Below are positions 52,787 to 62,437 of a stretch of DNA of 64,000 nt, piece after piece. Position 1 is the first letter of the stretch; every line of letters begins with the position of its first letter. This DNA comes from Pseudomonas sp. Q11 (lineage in GTDB: Bacteria > Pseudomonadota > Gammaproteobacteria > Pseudomonadales > Pseudomonadaceae): contig NZ_JAKNQY010000004.1 of the NCBI RefSeq assembly GCF_024494355.1, positions 205,650 through 269,649 of the forward strand. Reading direction: 5' to 3'. Position numbers and translations under genes: made by a program. The notes beneath the pieces were generated by a model that saw nothing but the letters and a program-made list of their open reading frames with translations, was not told the origin of the DNA and did not search any database.

Positions 52787-54316
52787 TCAGGTAGCCGCTG
52801 CGCCCACCCCCACCGTGGTGCGCAAGCGCCCTTCCAGCCTGCGCTTGAGCCCGCGGGATTCGATCAACAGCTTCGAGCCCTTGCTGGCATTCGCCCGGCC
52901 CCATTCTTCCAGCAACTCCAGACACGAATGGTCGATGTAGCTCAGGTTGTTGAGCGGCACATGCACCGTCGCGCCTGCGGGAATGGTGCCCAGCACCTGG
53001 GTCAGTGCCGGTACCTTCAGGAAGGTTGCCGCCCCCACCAACCGCAGTTCCATTTCACCGTCCGGGGGCAGGTCGATCAGGCTGATTTTCAGTCGCGAAG
53101 CTTTCCAGGCCAGTTTCGCCAGGGTCAGGCCGAAACCGATCAGTACACCGGTCAGCAGGTCGGTGAAGATGATCGCCAGCGCCGTCGCGGCATAGGTGAA
53201 CATCGGCATCCGGCCATAACGTCCCAGCCCGCGGAACGCCTTGAGGTCCACCAGTTTGAAACCGGTGTACACCAACACGCCCGCCAGGCTCGCCACTGGA
53301 ATGCTCTGCAGCACGCTGGACAGCAACAGCACGAAGAGCAACAGCCACAGGCCATGGAAAATCGTCGACATCCGCGTGGTCGCCCCGGCCTGGACGTTGG
53401 CCGAACTGCGCACGATCACGCCAGTCATCGGCAGGGCACCGAGCAGGCCGCAGAGCATATTACCGATGCCCTGGGCGGACAGTTCCCGGTCGAAATCCGC
53501 GCGTTCGCCGCTGTGCATGCGGTCCACGGCAGCGGCCGACAGCAGCGTTTCGGCACTGGCGATGAAAGCGACGGCGAACGCGGCGATCAGCAACGTGGGG
53601 TCGGCCAGGTTCAGCAGGTCGGCCGGGCGCAGCCAATCAATGGCTTCGGCGAGGTTCTCCGGGACTTCCACGCGCTTGACCTGCAAGGCCAACAGCAGGC
53701 TGGCAATGGTCGCCAGACCCACGCCGAGCAGGGCACCGGGAACAAAGCGCAAGCTGTGGGGGCGAAACTTTTCCCAGAGCCACATCACCGCAATCGTCGA
53801 CAAACCGAGCAGACCAGCCTGCCAGCCGAAGGACGGCAACGCCTGAGCCACTGCCGCAGGAAACGCCGCCAGATTATCCAGCCCTGACGGTTTCGGCACC
53901 GCGTCGAGCATCACATGGACCTGGGACAACACGATCAGCACGCCGATACCCGCCAGCATCCCGTAGACCACCGCGGGCGCGGTCACCCGGAACCAGCAAC
54001 CCAGGCGAAAGCGCCCGGCCAGCAACTGTAGAAGACCGGCCAGCAGCAGGATCGGCCCGAGCATCGCGACGCCGTGCTGGCGAACCAGTTCGAAGACCAA
54101 TACCGCCAACCCGGCGGCCGGGCCGCTGACTTGCAACTTGGACCCGGCCAGAAAACCCACAACCAGACCACCGATGATGCCGGTGATCAGACCTTTGGCC
54201 GGTGGCAGGCCGGACGCGATGGCAATGCCCATGCACAAGGGCAGCGCCACCAGAAACACCACTACGGAAGCCAACAGCTCCCGTGGCAGAACAGCTTTTA
54301 ATTGAGCAGCACGCAT
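52787..54316 (-). CDS. SulP family transporter, likely bicarbonate
   Basis: A 509-residue SulP/SLC26-type transporter with a C-terminal STAS domain (last ~100 residues, with LNNLSYIDHSCLELLEEWGR). The membrane part starts LPRELLASVVVFLVALPLCM and has GLPPAKGLITGIIGG. Its upstream partner on the same strand is a beta-carbonic anhydrase gene (94 bp gap), a pairing seen in bicarbonate transporters of this family, so HCO3- transport is the likely role. ATG at 54316 has GGGAGAG upstream; the frame extends to 54346. Confidence 0.85.
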   Translation of the reverse strand: MRAAQLKAVLPRELLASVVVFLVALPLCMGIAIASGLPPAKGLITGIIGGLVVGFLAGSKLQVSGPAAGLAVLVFELVRQHGVAMLGPILLLAGLLQLLAGRFRLGCWFRVTAPAVVYGMLAGIGVLIVLSQVHVMLDAVPKPSGLDNLAAFPAAVAQALPSFGWQAGLLGLSTIAVMWLWEKFRPHSLRFVPGALLGVGLATIASLLLALQVKRVEVPENLAEAIDWLRPADLLNLADPTLLIAAFAVAFIASAETLLSAAAVDRMHSGERADFDRELSAQGIGNMLCGLLGALPMTGVIVRSSANVQAGATTRMSTIFHGLWLLLFVLLLSSVLQSIPVASLAGVLVYTGFKLVDLKAFRGLGRYGRMPMFTYAATALAIIFTDLLTGVLIGFGLTLAKLAWKASRLKISLIDLPPDGEMELRLVGAATFLKVPALTQVLGTIPAGATVHVPLNNLSYIDHSCLELLEEWGRANASKGSKLLIESRGLKRRLEGRLRTTVGVGAAAT

Positions 54317-54409
54317 GGCGACTCTCCCGAAGTTTTCTTCAGGCATGGCAAGGCCCGACCGCTCAAATGGCAGGCTGGGCTTGTACCACGCAAGGATGTT
54401 TAGGAGTGG

Positions 54410-55141
54410 TTAGAAGCGCGCTTTAGGCGTCGCCACCGGAATCGGATGGCTGCCATCGAGCGGCAGGAAACAGCCCTGGTCCGCGTCGTAGGCTTTGATC
54501 TCGCTGGTCTCGATGTTGTACACCCAGCCATGGATGAACAACTGGCCGTTGGCCATGCGAGAGGCGACCGAGGGATGCGTTCGCAAATGCTGCAACTGCG
54601 CGATCACGTTCTCTTCGGTGAGGATAGGCATGATTTGTTTTTCGTCGCCGCACGGGCAGTTGTCATGGACCATGGTCTTGGCCACTTCAGCATGGCGCAG
54701 CCAGGCTTTGACCGTGGGCATTTTTTCCAGGGTGTCGGGATTCAACACTGCACGCATGGCGCCGCAGTCGGAGTGACCGCAGACGATGATGTGCTGCACT
54801 CCGAGGGCCAGCACGGCGTATTCGATGGCGGTAGAGACGCCGCCGTTCATCTGCCCGTATGGCGGAACGACGTTGCCGACGTTGCGGGTCACGAACAGGT
54901 CGCCTGGGGAGCTATGGGTAATCAGCTCGGGCACGATGCGCGAATCGGCGCAGGTGATGAACATCGCCCTGGGCGCTTGCGCGGTGGCGAGTTTCTTGAA
55001 GAGTTCTTCCTGCTGCGGAAAGATTTCGTGATGGAAATGCAAAAAGCCGTCAACAATATGCTGCAGCGCTGCATCGGCGGTTTCCGCCTCGGGTTGGGCT
55101 GAAGCCGACGCAGCCAACGGCTGTTTATCCTTGTCACTCAT
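54410..55141 (-). CDS. Beta-class carbonic anhydrase
   Basis: A 243-residue zinc enzyme interconverting CO2 and HCO3-. The zinc ligands are visible: Cys64 and Asp66 in TCADSR (residues 63-68), then His123 and Cys126 in CGHSDCGAMRA. The Asp-Arg dyad is intact. No signal peptide, so cytoplasmic. It is the first gene of a probable operon with the SulP transporter. Start at 55141 is the first Met of a polar N-terminal extension. Confidence 0.93.
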   Translation of the reverse strand: MSDKDKQPLAASASAQPEAETADAALQHIVDGFLHFHHEIFPQQEELFKKLATAQAPRAMFITCADSRIVPELITHSSPGDLFVTRNVGNVVPPYGQMNGGVSTAIEYAVLALGVQHIIVCGHSDCGAMRAVLNPDTLEKMPTVKAWLRHAEVAKTMVHDNCPCGDEKQIMPILTEENVIAQLQHLRTHPSVASRMANGQLFIHGWVYNIETSEIKAYDADQGCFLPLDGSHPIPVATPKARF

Positions 55142-55348
55142 GATTCATCCTCTTTGACGGTTTGGTGACCAGTGTGGCTGGTTAAAAAACATCCAGATCG
55201 AGGTGTTCGACCTGTCAGTCACTCGATGAACAAGGTAGCGGCCGAAACTTAACTCAAACTGAATCAAAGGCTCTAGAACAACGATTACAGGTGTGGCCGG
55301 GAGCGCAAGTGCCGGTCATGCCAGCCCATGCCTCACGTTCAACTTTAA

Positions 55349-56407
55349 TCAAATCAAAGACATCTGTCGGCCCGGCGGACAAAAGGCATTGCAATCGAGA
55401 TTGTAACCTTCCCGGCGTTCTAGCCCCAGACGCTTGAGCGCCTTGGCGAAACGCTGGGCCAGCAGGTCGGCGAACGGGCCTTCGCCACGCATCCGGGAAC
55501 CGAAGCGGCTGTCATACAGTTCGCCGCCACGGCTCTGGCGAACTAGGCTCAGCACATGAGCTGCGCGTTGCGGGTAGTGCGCTTGTAACCATTCTTCGAA
55601 CAGCGGCGCGACCTCCAATGGCAGGCGCAACATGATGTATGAGGCACTTTGCGCGCCGGCGGCATGGGCCTCGGCCAGCAGGTTTTCGATCTCGCTGTCG
55701 TTGATCATCGGGATCATCGGCGAACACAGCACCCCCACGGGAATGCCTGCCTCGCGCATGACCTTGATCGCCCGCAACCGCGCCTTGGGCGCCGCCGCAC
55801 GCGGTTCGAGGATGCGCTTGAGTTCATCGTCCAGAGTGGTGAGGCTGATCATGACCTTGACCAGGCGCTGTTGCGCCAGCTCGGTCAGCAGGTCCAGGTC
55901 GCGCAGAATCAGCGAGCCTTTGGTGACGATGGTCACCGGATGACGGTAGCGCAGCAGCACTTCGAGAATCCGACGAGTAATGCGATGTTCGCGTTCGATG
56001 GGCTGGTAAGGGTCGGTATTGGAACCCAGATTGATCGGCGCGCATTGATAACCGCGCCCGGACAGCTGCTCCTCCAGCACATCGGCGGCATTGGTCTTGG
56101 CGATCAGTCTGGTTTCGAAATCCAGCCCGGGCGACATGTCCCAGTAAGCGTGGCTGGGCCTCGCATAGCAGTAGATGCAGCCATGCTCACAGCCCCGGTA
56201 AGGATTGATGGAGCGGTCGAACGGGAGATCCGGCGAGGTGTTGCGGGTGATGATGGTCTTGGCCGTTTCGATCCGCACTTCGGTGCCTTGGGTCGGCGGT
56301 ACTTCCTGATACCAGCCATCATCTTCGACCACCGAGCGACTCGGGGCGAAGCGGTTGTGCGGGTTGGTGGCGGTGCCACGGCCACGGGGCGGAAGAGAGA
56401 TGGACAT
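55349..56407 (-). CDS. PA0069-type radical SAM protein
   Basis: A 352-residue radical SAM enzyme. The iron-sulfur motif is YRGCEHGCIYCYARP (CxxxCxxC) at about residues 65-80. SPL/DNA-photolyase-like helper segments follow (ITRRILEVLLRYRHPVTIVT). It is named in databases after PA0069 of P. aeruginosa. Related proteins are described as spore photolyase-like; the reaction is unknown. ATG at 56407 is preceded by GGAG. Confidence 0.9.
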   Translation of the reverse strand: MSISLPPRGRGTATNPHNRFAPSRSVVEDDGWYQEVPPTQGTEVRIETAKTIITRNTSPDLPFDRSINPYRGCEHGCIYCYARPSHAYWDMSPGLDFETRLIAKTNAADVLEEQLSGRGYQCAPINLGSNTDPYQPIEREHRITRRILEVLLRYRHPVTIVTKGSLILRDLDLLTELAQQRLVKVMISLTTLDDELKRILEPRAAAPKARLRAIKVMREAGIPVGVLCSPMIPMINDSEIENLLAEAHAAGAQSASYIMLRLPLEVAPLFEEWLQAHYPQRAAHVLSLVRQSRGGELYDSRFGSRMRGEGPFADLLAQRFAKALKRLGLERREGYNLDCNAFCPPGRQMSLI

Positions 56408-56588
56408 TGGAAGGCTCCGTTGCTGTATGTACATACAGTATTCGCTGGAGTTGAATTAGACCAGCGCCGTTCAGCAGCCCACGACTTATGGAGGGTGTTC
56501 ACGTTGTGTTGACGTCTTGCTCACAGGCCTTTAACTGGCTCGTGCCGAAACTGACGGTCTCGTTCTTCTTCGTTTCGGTCGTCCACGC

Positions 56589-57269
56589 ATGTTCAAACGC
56601 CATTACCGCTCGCTGCTTCTTCTGTCCTTGTGCCTGGTATTTGCCGAGTCCCAGGCCCTGGCGGCCGACTTGGACGAGGCGAGGTCTTCCGAATGGGCCC
56701 AACCAGTGGAAAAGCGCTACAACCTTTATCAAATGTCGCTCGCGCTTTACCGCAGCGCCTTGCCGGACACTGATGCCTTGCCTCTGCTGACGAGACTCAA
56801 CATCGGCACGGTCATCACCTTTCTGCCGGAGTCGGATGCCAATTGGTTATCCACACCTGGCGTCAAGCAAGTGCAGTTGCCTTATCGCACCAATCATGTG
56901 GACGACAGCGATATCCTCGCCGCCCTGCGCGCCATTCAGGTCGCCGAAGCCGATGGCCCGGTGCTGATGCACTGCAAGCATGGTTCGGACCGCACCGGGT
57001 TGGTGGCAGCCATGTACAGAGTGGTCGTACAGGGTTGGAGCAAAGAGGAGGCCTTGAATGAAATGACGGAAGGCGGCTTTGGCAACAACCCGCACTTCAA
57101 GGACGGGATTCGTTACATGATGCGGGCCGATATTGAGAAGCTCCGCATTGCGCTGGCCAACGGCGATTGCAGCACCAGCGCTTTTGCTCTTTGCTCCCTG
57201 AAAAGTTGGGTCAACTCAACCACCACAGCGCATTATCTCGACCCTCACGGGGATGTCCCCGGGCGATGA
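56589..57269 (+). CDS. Exported dual-specificity/tyrosine phosphatase
   Basis: A 226-residue protein with an N-terminal signal peptide (LLLLSLCLVFAESQALA) and a cysteine phosphatase domain. The P-loop CKHGSDR is at residues 129-135 (CX5R), preceded by VLMH. A candidate general acid is Asp105 or Asp106 in HVDDSD. It acts in the periplasm or outside, on protein, lipid or sugar phosphates. The 3' end overlaps the convergent M3 peptidase gene by 25 bp, an unusually tight convergent pair. Confidence 0.85.
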   Translation: MFKRHYRSLLLLSLCLVFAESQALAADLDEARSSEWAQPVEKRYNLYQMSLALYRSALPDTDALPLLTRLNIGTVITFLPESDANWLSTPGVKQVQLPYRTNHVDDSDILAALRAIQVAEADGPVLMHCKHGSDRTGLVAAMYRVVVQGWSKEEALNEMTEGGFGNNPHFKDGIRYMMRADIEKLRIALANGDCSTSAFALCSLKSWVNSTTTAHYLDPHGDVPGR

Positions 57270-59260
57270 TCGGTTGCGTGCCGGAAGGCGACTATGGATT
57301 CGGACAACGGTCGCGAATCCCCCGGTGCGAAGATCGTTTCGCGCAATGCCCGGCCCGTTGCCGCGTTGAACAGTCCATCGCGTTTGAATGTCTGGAAGAC
57401 GGTACTGGCCGATTCCCTTGACCAGGCATAGGCGTAGATCCCGGCTGCATAGCCCGTGACGATGTAGTCCAGGCCATTGGGCCAACGTTCGTTCGCGAAC
57501 ACCGGCAGATGCCCTACTTGTCCGCTGATTTGATCGAATACTTGTTGGGCTGTACGTCCATCGCCGTGGCTGCGGTGCAACTCCATGTCGAATAACGCAT
57601 CGCGCAAGAACGCGGCGGTGTCCCAACTGGTTTGGGTATTGAGGTAAACCAGCAACTGATCGGCGATTTTGTCCGGTAAGGGCGCCCCGGTTTGATGATG
57701 CTTTGATATACGGATCAGGCACTGTTTGGAGAAGCACCATTTCTCGAACAATACTCCGGCAAATTCGGCCGTATCCCGGGAAAGCTCCGAGATACCTGAA
57801 ACCCCGCGATATTCTGCCCGAGTCAATACATGGTGCAGGCAATGGCCGAATTCATGAAAAAGGATTCGTAGCTGCCGATGATCCAGTAATACGGGGTCTG
57901 CACTTGAGCCACGCGGCAACCAGCCATGCAAGGCGGCGATGGGGTGGCGGGGGCGGCCCTCGGCCGTGAGGCGACGGTTGCGCAGGGTCGTGGTATTGGG
58001 GAACCCGTCCTGGTTCGCCACTTCAAACGGGTCGAAGTAGATGTAGCCAATGATTTCGTCCCGCTCACGGACTTCAAAAAGACGCACGTCCGGATGCCAG
58101 GTAGCCACATCCCGACGTTCAGCGATGATCACGCCGAACAGGTCCCTGGCGATCAGCCGCAGTTGTGAAAAAGTGGACTCCAGCGCAAACCAGGCGCTGA
58201 CTGTTTGCTCTGAAATACCTGCTGTCTGCCGACGGAGCTTTTCTGCCAGGTATTGAAGGTTCCAAGGCTCAAGCCCGTTGAAACCTTGTGTCGTGGCAAA
58301 TGCCTGCAGTTGCTCGGCGTCTTGGATAAACGCGCTGTGCTGCTGGGCGAGCCGCCCTTGCAAGAACGACAGGACCTGTTCGGGCGACTCGGCTTGCTCC
58401 GGCTCGATCGCCATTTGGGCGTAATTCAAATAGCCCAGTAAGGTGGCGTACTGATGACGATCCCTGAGCAACTGCGAGAGTACGTCGCCGTTGTCGAACA
58501 CCCCGGCATGCGGCCCTTGATCCGATGCGCGCGTGCTGAAGGCGACATAGATTTGCTTGCGCAAAAGGTGATTGTCAGCGTAGCGGGTGACGATACGAAA
58601 CGATTCCTCATTGAGCGTCAGCAACCAGCCTTTGCGCCCAGCCTCACGCGCCTGGTCGGCCATGCGTTGTTTGAAAGACGACGGTAGGCCGCTCAACTGA
58701 GCCTCGTCGACAAACGTTTTGCTCCAGGCTTTATTGGCCTCGTGCAAGTGCTCCAGGAACAAGCTCCGGGCGCCTTGGATGCGTAGCGTCAGGTCTTTCA
58801 GGTCTGCCGGTGAGGTGTGTGCCAATCCGTTCTGGCGAAACTGCCGGAGGATCTTTTCCAGCGTTCGTTTTCTCGCCGATGTGAAATGCCTGGCTATCTG
58901 GCTGTTCGCCAGTTGCTGGAAGAGTTGAAACAATTCTGGATTTTGCTTCAGCGACCTCTGGTAATCGTGCAACCGTTCGCTGCAGTCGCGCCAAGCCTGT
59001 GTCCAGGCGTCCCCCGTCCTGGTCAAGGTCAGACGCTCCAGCACGTAGCTGAAACCTTTCAATCGTGCATGGATTTCGTCCATGGCCAGCACCAGGTCGT
59101 CCCAGGTGGGGAAAGCTGTCTGGGTCTTGATGATTTCGGTTACCTGATCCCGGCTTTGAGCAAGGATCCGGTCGAGGGCCGGTGAAAAATGTTCGGCGTT
59201 GATCAGCGAAAAAGGGGGCAGGTCGTAGGCCTGCAACAGCGGGTTGTCATCGTCGGGCAT
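57245..59260 (-). CDS. M3 family oligopeptidase (prlC paralogue)
   Basis: A 671-residue zinc metallopeptidase of family M3, closely related to the oligopeptidase A encoded at 59652. It starts MPDDDNPLLQAYDLPPFSLI; the active-site motif is LFHEFGHCLHH (HExxH). It is shorter than PrlC at the C-terminus (ends DHRPGTSP) and more diverged, but the frame is open and the motif intact. ATG at 59260 has AGGAAGG upstream; the frame extension to 59665 runs over the yheV gene. It cleaves short peptides in the cytoplasm by family knowledge; the reason for two copies is not known. Confidence 0.85.
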   Translation of the reverse strand: MPDDDNPLLQAYDLPPFSLINAEHFSPALDRILAQSRDQVTEIIKTQTAFPTWDDLVLAMDEIHARLKGFSYVLERLTLTRTGDAWTQAWRDCSERLHDYQRSLKQNPELFQLFQQLANSQIARHFTSARKRTLEKILRQFRQNGLAHTSPADLKDLTLRIQGARSLFLEHLHEANKAWSKTFVDEAQLSGLPSSFKQRMADQAREAGRKGWLLTLNEESFRIVTRYADNHLLRKQIYVAFSTRASDQGPHAGVFDNGDVLSQLLRDRHQYATLLGYLNYAQMAIEPEQAESPEQVLSFLQGRLAQQHSAFIQDAEQLQAFATTQGFNGLEPWNLQYLAEKLRRQTAGISEQTVSAWFALESTFSQLRLIARDLFGVIIAERRDVATWHPDVRLFEVRERDEIIGYIYFDPFEVANQDGFPNTTTLRNRRLTAEGRPRHPIAALHGWLPRGSSADPVLLDHRQLRILFHEFGHCLHHVLTRAEYRGVSGISELSRDTAEFAGVLFEKWCFSKQCLIRISKHHQTGAPLPDKIADQLLVYLNTQTSWDTAAFLRDALFDMELHRSHGDGRTAQQVFDQISGQVGHLPVFANERWPNGLDYIVTGYAAGIYAYAWSRESASTVFQTFKRDGLFNAATGRALRETIFAPGDSRPLSESIVAFRHATDHRPGTSP

Positions 59261-59376
59261 GGCAGCCTTCCTGTCAGTCTGGACTTGCTGAACAGTCTGG
59301 GCGGGAAGGGATAAAGCCTGGTGGTATATATGTATCGCTTCCGGGCCGGGCGGCCCGGAAGGTGATGCCGAAGATT

Positions 59377-59655
59377 TCAGTCGGTTTTTTTCTTCAGCTT
59401 GGGATTGGGGAAAAATTGCACCGCCTGAACCTTGGCATCCGGGACTTTTAGCGCCGATGTATTGACTCGGGTGCCCAATTCCTTGGGCACCGACAGGCCT
59501 TGTTCGTTGAGCGTGTCGGAATAACCGCAGGCCACGCATTCGCGGTGCGGCACGCCGTCTTCGTTCCACATCATCAACTTGTCCGGTTCGCTGCACGCCG
59601 GACAGACTGCCCCGGCGATAAAGCGTCTTTTGGTAATCACAGGCCCCTCGCTCAT
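59377..59655 (-). CDS. yheV: YheV family zinc-ribbon protein
   Basis: A 92-residue protein with four Cys in two pairs (AVCPACSEPD and HRECVACGYSD) forming a zinc ribbon. The first half is well conserved (ITKRRFIAGA), the last 30 residues are basic. The start overlaps the prlC stop by 4 bp (ATGA), so the two are translationally coupled, as in many gammaproteobacteria. Function unknown. Confidence 0.92.
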   Translation of the reverse strand: MSEGPVITKRRFIAGAVCPACSEPDKLMMWNEDGVPHRECVACGYSDTLNEQGLSVPKELGTRVNTSALKVPDAKVQAVQFFPNPKLKKKTD

Positions 59656-61703
59656 GCCGCTGCATCCTCGGTCAGACCGCTATGGCGCAAGAGTGCGTCA
59701 ATCGACGGCTCACGGCCACGGAAGTCGACGAACAGCACCATCGGCTCCTGAGAACCGCCACGGGCCAGGATCGCTTCACGGAAGGCGCGACCGGTATCGG
59801 CGTTGAGTACGCCGTCCTCTTCGAACTTGGAGAACGCATCGGCCGACAACACTTCCGCCCACTTATAGCTGTAGTAACCCGCCGCATAACCGCCGGCGAA
59901 GATGTGGGCAAAGCTGTTAGGGAAGCGGTTGTAGGCCGGCGGACGCATCACCGAGACTTCGTCGCGCACGCCTTCGAGCACTTGCAGCACACTGCGGCCA
60001 TCGCCGTGGGTGGCGTGCAGTTCGAAGTCGAACAGCGAGAATTCCAACTGGCGGACCATCATCAGGCCGGACTGGAAGTTTTTTGCCGCGAGCATTTTTT
60101 CCAGCAGGTCCTGGGGCAGCGGTTCACCGGTTTCGTAATGGCCGGAAATCAGCGCCAGGCCCTCGGGTTCCCAACACCAGTTTTCCATGAACTGGCTCGG
60201 CAGCTCCACGGCATCCCAGGCCACGCCGTTGATGCCGGACACGCCGGCATGTTCGACGCGGGTCAGCAGGTGGTGCAGGCCATGGCCGAACTCGTGGAAC
60301 AGGGTAGTGACTTCGTCGTGGGTCAGCAGCGCTGGTTTGCCGCTGTCGGCCGGGGTGAAGTTGCACACCAGGTTGGCGACCGGGCTTTGCAGCACGCCCT
60401 CGAAGGTGCGGCGACGGTCGCGAGCGCCGTCCATCCAGGCACCGCCGCGTTTGTTGGCGCGGGCGTAGAGGTCGAAGAAGAAACGGCCGACGTGCTGGCC
60501 GTTTTCCTTGATTTCGAACAGGCGCACGTCCGGGTGCCAGCTGTCGAAGCCTTTCAGCTCGGCAATCTCGATGCCATAGAGGCGTTGCACGATGGCGAAC
60601 AGACCGCTCAACACCTTATCGATCGGGAAGTAGGCGCGCAGGGCTTCCTGGGCGACGCTGTAACGCTGCTGGCGCAGTTTTTCACCGTAGAAACCACTGT
60701 CCCAGCTTTGCAGGTCGGGGCAGCCTTGTTCGGCGGCGAAGGCCTTCAGCTGTTCCAGGTCCAGGGCGGCAAATGGTTTGCTGCGCTTGGCCAGGTCGCG
60801 CAGGAAGCTGAGGACCTGATCACTGGACTCAGCCATTTTGGTCGCCAGGCTCAACTCGGCGAAGTTGGCGAAGCCCAGCAGTTGGGCCAGTTCCTGGCGC
60901 AGGTCGAGGATCTGTTCCATCACCGGGGTGTTATCGTTCTGACCGGCGTTGGGGCCTTGGTCTGACGCGCGGGTGCAGTAGGCAGCGTAGATTTCTTCAC
61001 GCAGGGCGCGGTCTTCGGCGTAGGTCATCACTGCGTAATAGCTGGGGAATTCCAGGTTGATCAGCCAGCCGTCCAGTTCTTTGGCCTGGGCCGCAGCGGC
61101 CATTTGCGCCTTGGCCGAGTCGGTCAGGCCGGCGAGGGCGGCTTCATCGGTGATGTGTTTGGTCCAGGCCTGGGTCGCGTCCAGCAATTGGTTGGAGAAG
61201 CGGCTGCCCAGTTCCGACAGTTTGCTTTGCACTTCGGCGTAGCGCTTCTGCTGCTCGGGCGGCAGATCGATACCCGACAGACGGAAGTCCCGCAGGGAAT
61301 GTTCCAGGATGGTTTTCTGCGCCACGTCGAAACCGGCGGCTTCGGGGCTGTTCGCCAGGGCTTCGAAGGCCTGGAACAGCTCGCGGTTCTGGCCCAGCTC
61401 GGTGGAGTAAGCACTCAGCGCCGGCAGGCAGGCCTCGTAGGCTTCACGCAGTTCAGGGCTGTTGCGCACGGCGTTCAAATGGCTCACCGGGCTCCAGGCA
61501 GCGCCCAGGTGATCATTGAGTTCGTCCATCGCCAGCACCAGGCCGGCCCAAGTAGGCTGCTGGCCTTGGGTCTTGAGGATTTCAGCAATGGCGGCACGGT
61601 TGTCAGCCAGGATCTGCTCGATGGCCGGTTGCACGTGCTCGGCACGGATCGCTGAGAACGGCGGCAGGTCGTAGGGTTGCAAAAGAGGGTTGTTCACGCT
61701 CAC
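59652..61703 (-). CDS. prlC: Oligopeptidase A
   Basis: A 683-residue M3 zinc peptidase degrading short peptides and signal peptides in the cytoplasm. The active site is LFHEFGHGLHH around residue 470, followed by the third zinc ligand in QFMENWCWE. A GTG at 61703, preceded by AAGGTG, gives MSVNNPLLQPYDLPPF and exactly the 683 residues usual in Pseudomonas; upstream codons are not conserved. Coupled to yheV. Confidence 0.95.
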   Translation of the reverse strand: MSVNNPLLQPYDLPPFSAIRAEHVQPAIEQILADNRAAIAEILKTQGQQPTWAGLVLAMDELNDHLGAAWSPVSHLNAVRNSPELREAYEACLPALSAYSTELGQNRELFQAFEALANSPEAAGFDVAQKTILEHSLRDFRLSGIDLPPEQQKRYAEVQSKLSELGSRFSNQLLDATQAWTKHITDEAALAGLTDSAKAQMAAAAQAKELDGWLINLEFPSYYAVMTYAEDRALREEIYAAYCTRASDQGPNAGQNDNTPVMEQILDLRQELAQLLGFANFAELSLATKMAESSDQVLSFLRDLAKRSKPFAALDLEQLKAFAAEQGCPDLQSWDSGFYGEKLRQQRYSVAQEALRAYFPIDKVLSGLFAIVQRLYGIEIAELKGFDSWHPDVRLFEIKENGQHVGRFFFDLYARANKRGGAWMDGARDRRRTFEGVLQSPVANLVCNFTPADSGKPALLTHDEVTTLFHEFGHGLHHLLTRVEHAGVSGINGVAWDAVELPSQFMENWCWEPEGLALISGHYETGEPLPQDLLEKMLAAKNFQSGLMMVRQLEFSLFDFELHATHGDGRSVLQVLEGVRDEVSVMRPPAYNRFPNSFAHIFAGGYAAGYYSYKWAEVLSADAFSKFEEDGVLNADTGRAFREAILARGGSQEPMVLFVDFRGREPSIDALLRHSGLTEDAAA

Positions 61704-61802
61704 GGTTGACACCTTGGCTGGAAGAAACATGGGCCCATCTTAATTACAATCGACGTTCACCGCAGCTAGCAGCCGCTATCAGCCAAAAAGAGAGAGCCTA
61801 TC

Positions 61803-62348
61803 GTGACCCTTCGCACGTACCAGAATCACCACCCACGGCTTGCCCAGGGTGCTTTTGTCGACAGCACTGCGGTGGTGATCGGCGACGTCGAGATCGGCGA
61901 AGACAGCTCCGTCTGGCCGCTGACGGTCATTCGCGGCGACATGCACCGCATCCGTATCGGCGCCCGCACCAGCGTCCAGGATGGCTGCGTGCTGCACATC
62001 ACCCACGCCGGCCCCTTCAATCCTGATGGCTTCCCGCTGCTGATCGGCGACGACGTGACCATCGCCCACAAAGTCATGCTCCATGGCTGCTCCGTGGGCA
62101 GCCGGGTCCTGATCGGCATGGGCAGCATCGTCATGGACGGCGCGGTGGTGGAAGATGACGTGATCATCGGTGCCGGCAGCCTCGTACCGCCGGGCAAACG
62201 CCTGGAGAGCGGCTTTCTGTATGTGGGCAGTCCAGTGAAACAGGCCCGGCCACTGACCGACAAGGAACGCGCCTTTTTCACCTACAGCGCGGCGAACTAC
62301 GTGAAGCTCAAGGACCTGCACCTGGCCGAAGGCTACGACCAGGCCTGA
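61803..62348 (+). CDS. Gamma-carbonic anhydrase family protein
   Basis: A 181-residue left-handed beta-helix protein with hexapeptide repeats (VVIGDVEIGEDSSVWPLTVI, VLIGMGSIVMDGAVVEDDVI). The family's metal-binding His residues appear in DGCVLHITHAG and TIAHKVMLHGC. Start is a GTG at 61803. Related to YrdA/PaaY; actual carbonic anhydrase activity is not certain because many members have lost it. Divergent from prlC. Confidence 0.9.
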   Translation: MTLRTYQNHHPRLAQGAFVDSTAVVIGDVEIGEDSSVWPLTVIRGDMHRIRIGARTSVQDGCVLHITHAGPFNPDGFPLLIGDDVTIAHKVMLHGCSVGSRVLIGMGSIVMDGAVVEDDVIIGAGSLVPPGKRLESGFLYVGSPVKQARPLTDKERAFFTYSAANYVKLKDLHLAEGYDQA

Positions 62349-62376
62349 CGGGGTCGCCTGCCACCTCCATATCATC

Positions 62377-62418
62377 GTGGCGAGGGAGCTTGCTCCCGCT
62401 GGGCTGCGCAGCAGCCCC
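62377..62418. repeat. REP variant plus hairpin
   Basis: A GTGGCGAGGGAGCTTGCTCC hairpin followed by a second stem GGGCTGC/GCAGCCC with a 3-nt loop. The same two-part order, slightly altered, occurs at 42562. It lies between the gamma-carbonic anhydrase and HAD genes. Confidence 0.7.
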
Positions 62419-62437
62419 ATTACTCCCAGGAACTGCA

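Noticed and set aside
57245..59665. 806-codon frame for the second M3 peptidase
   Set aside because: Homology to PrlC starts at MPDDDNPLL (59260) with a good ribosome site; the extra part covers the yheV gene in another frame.
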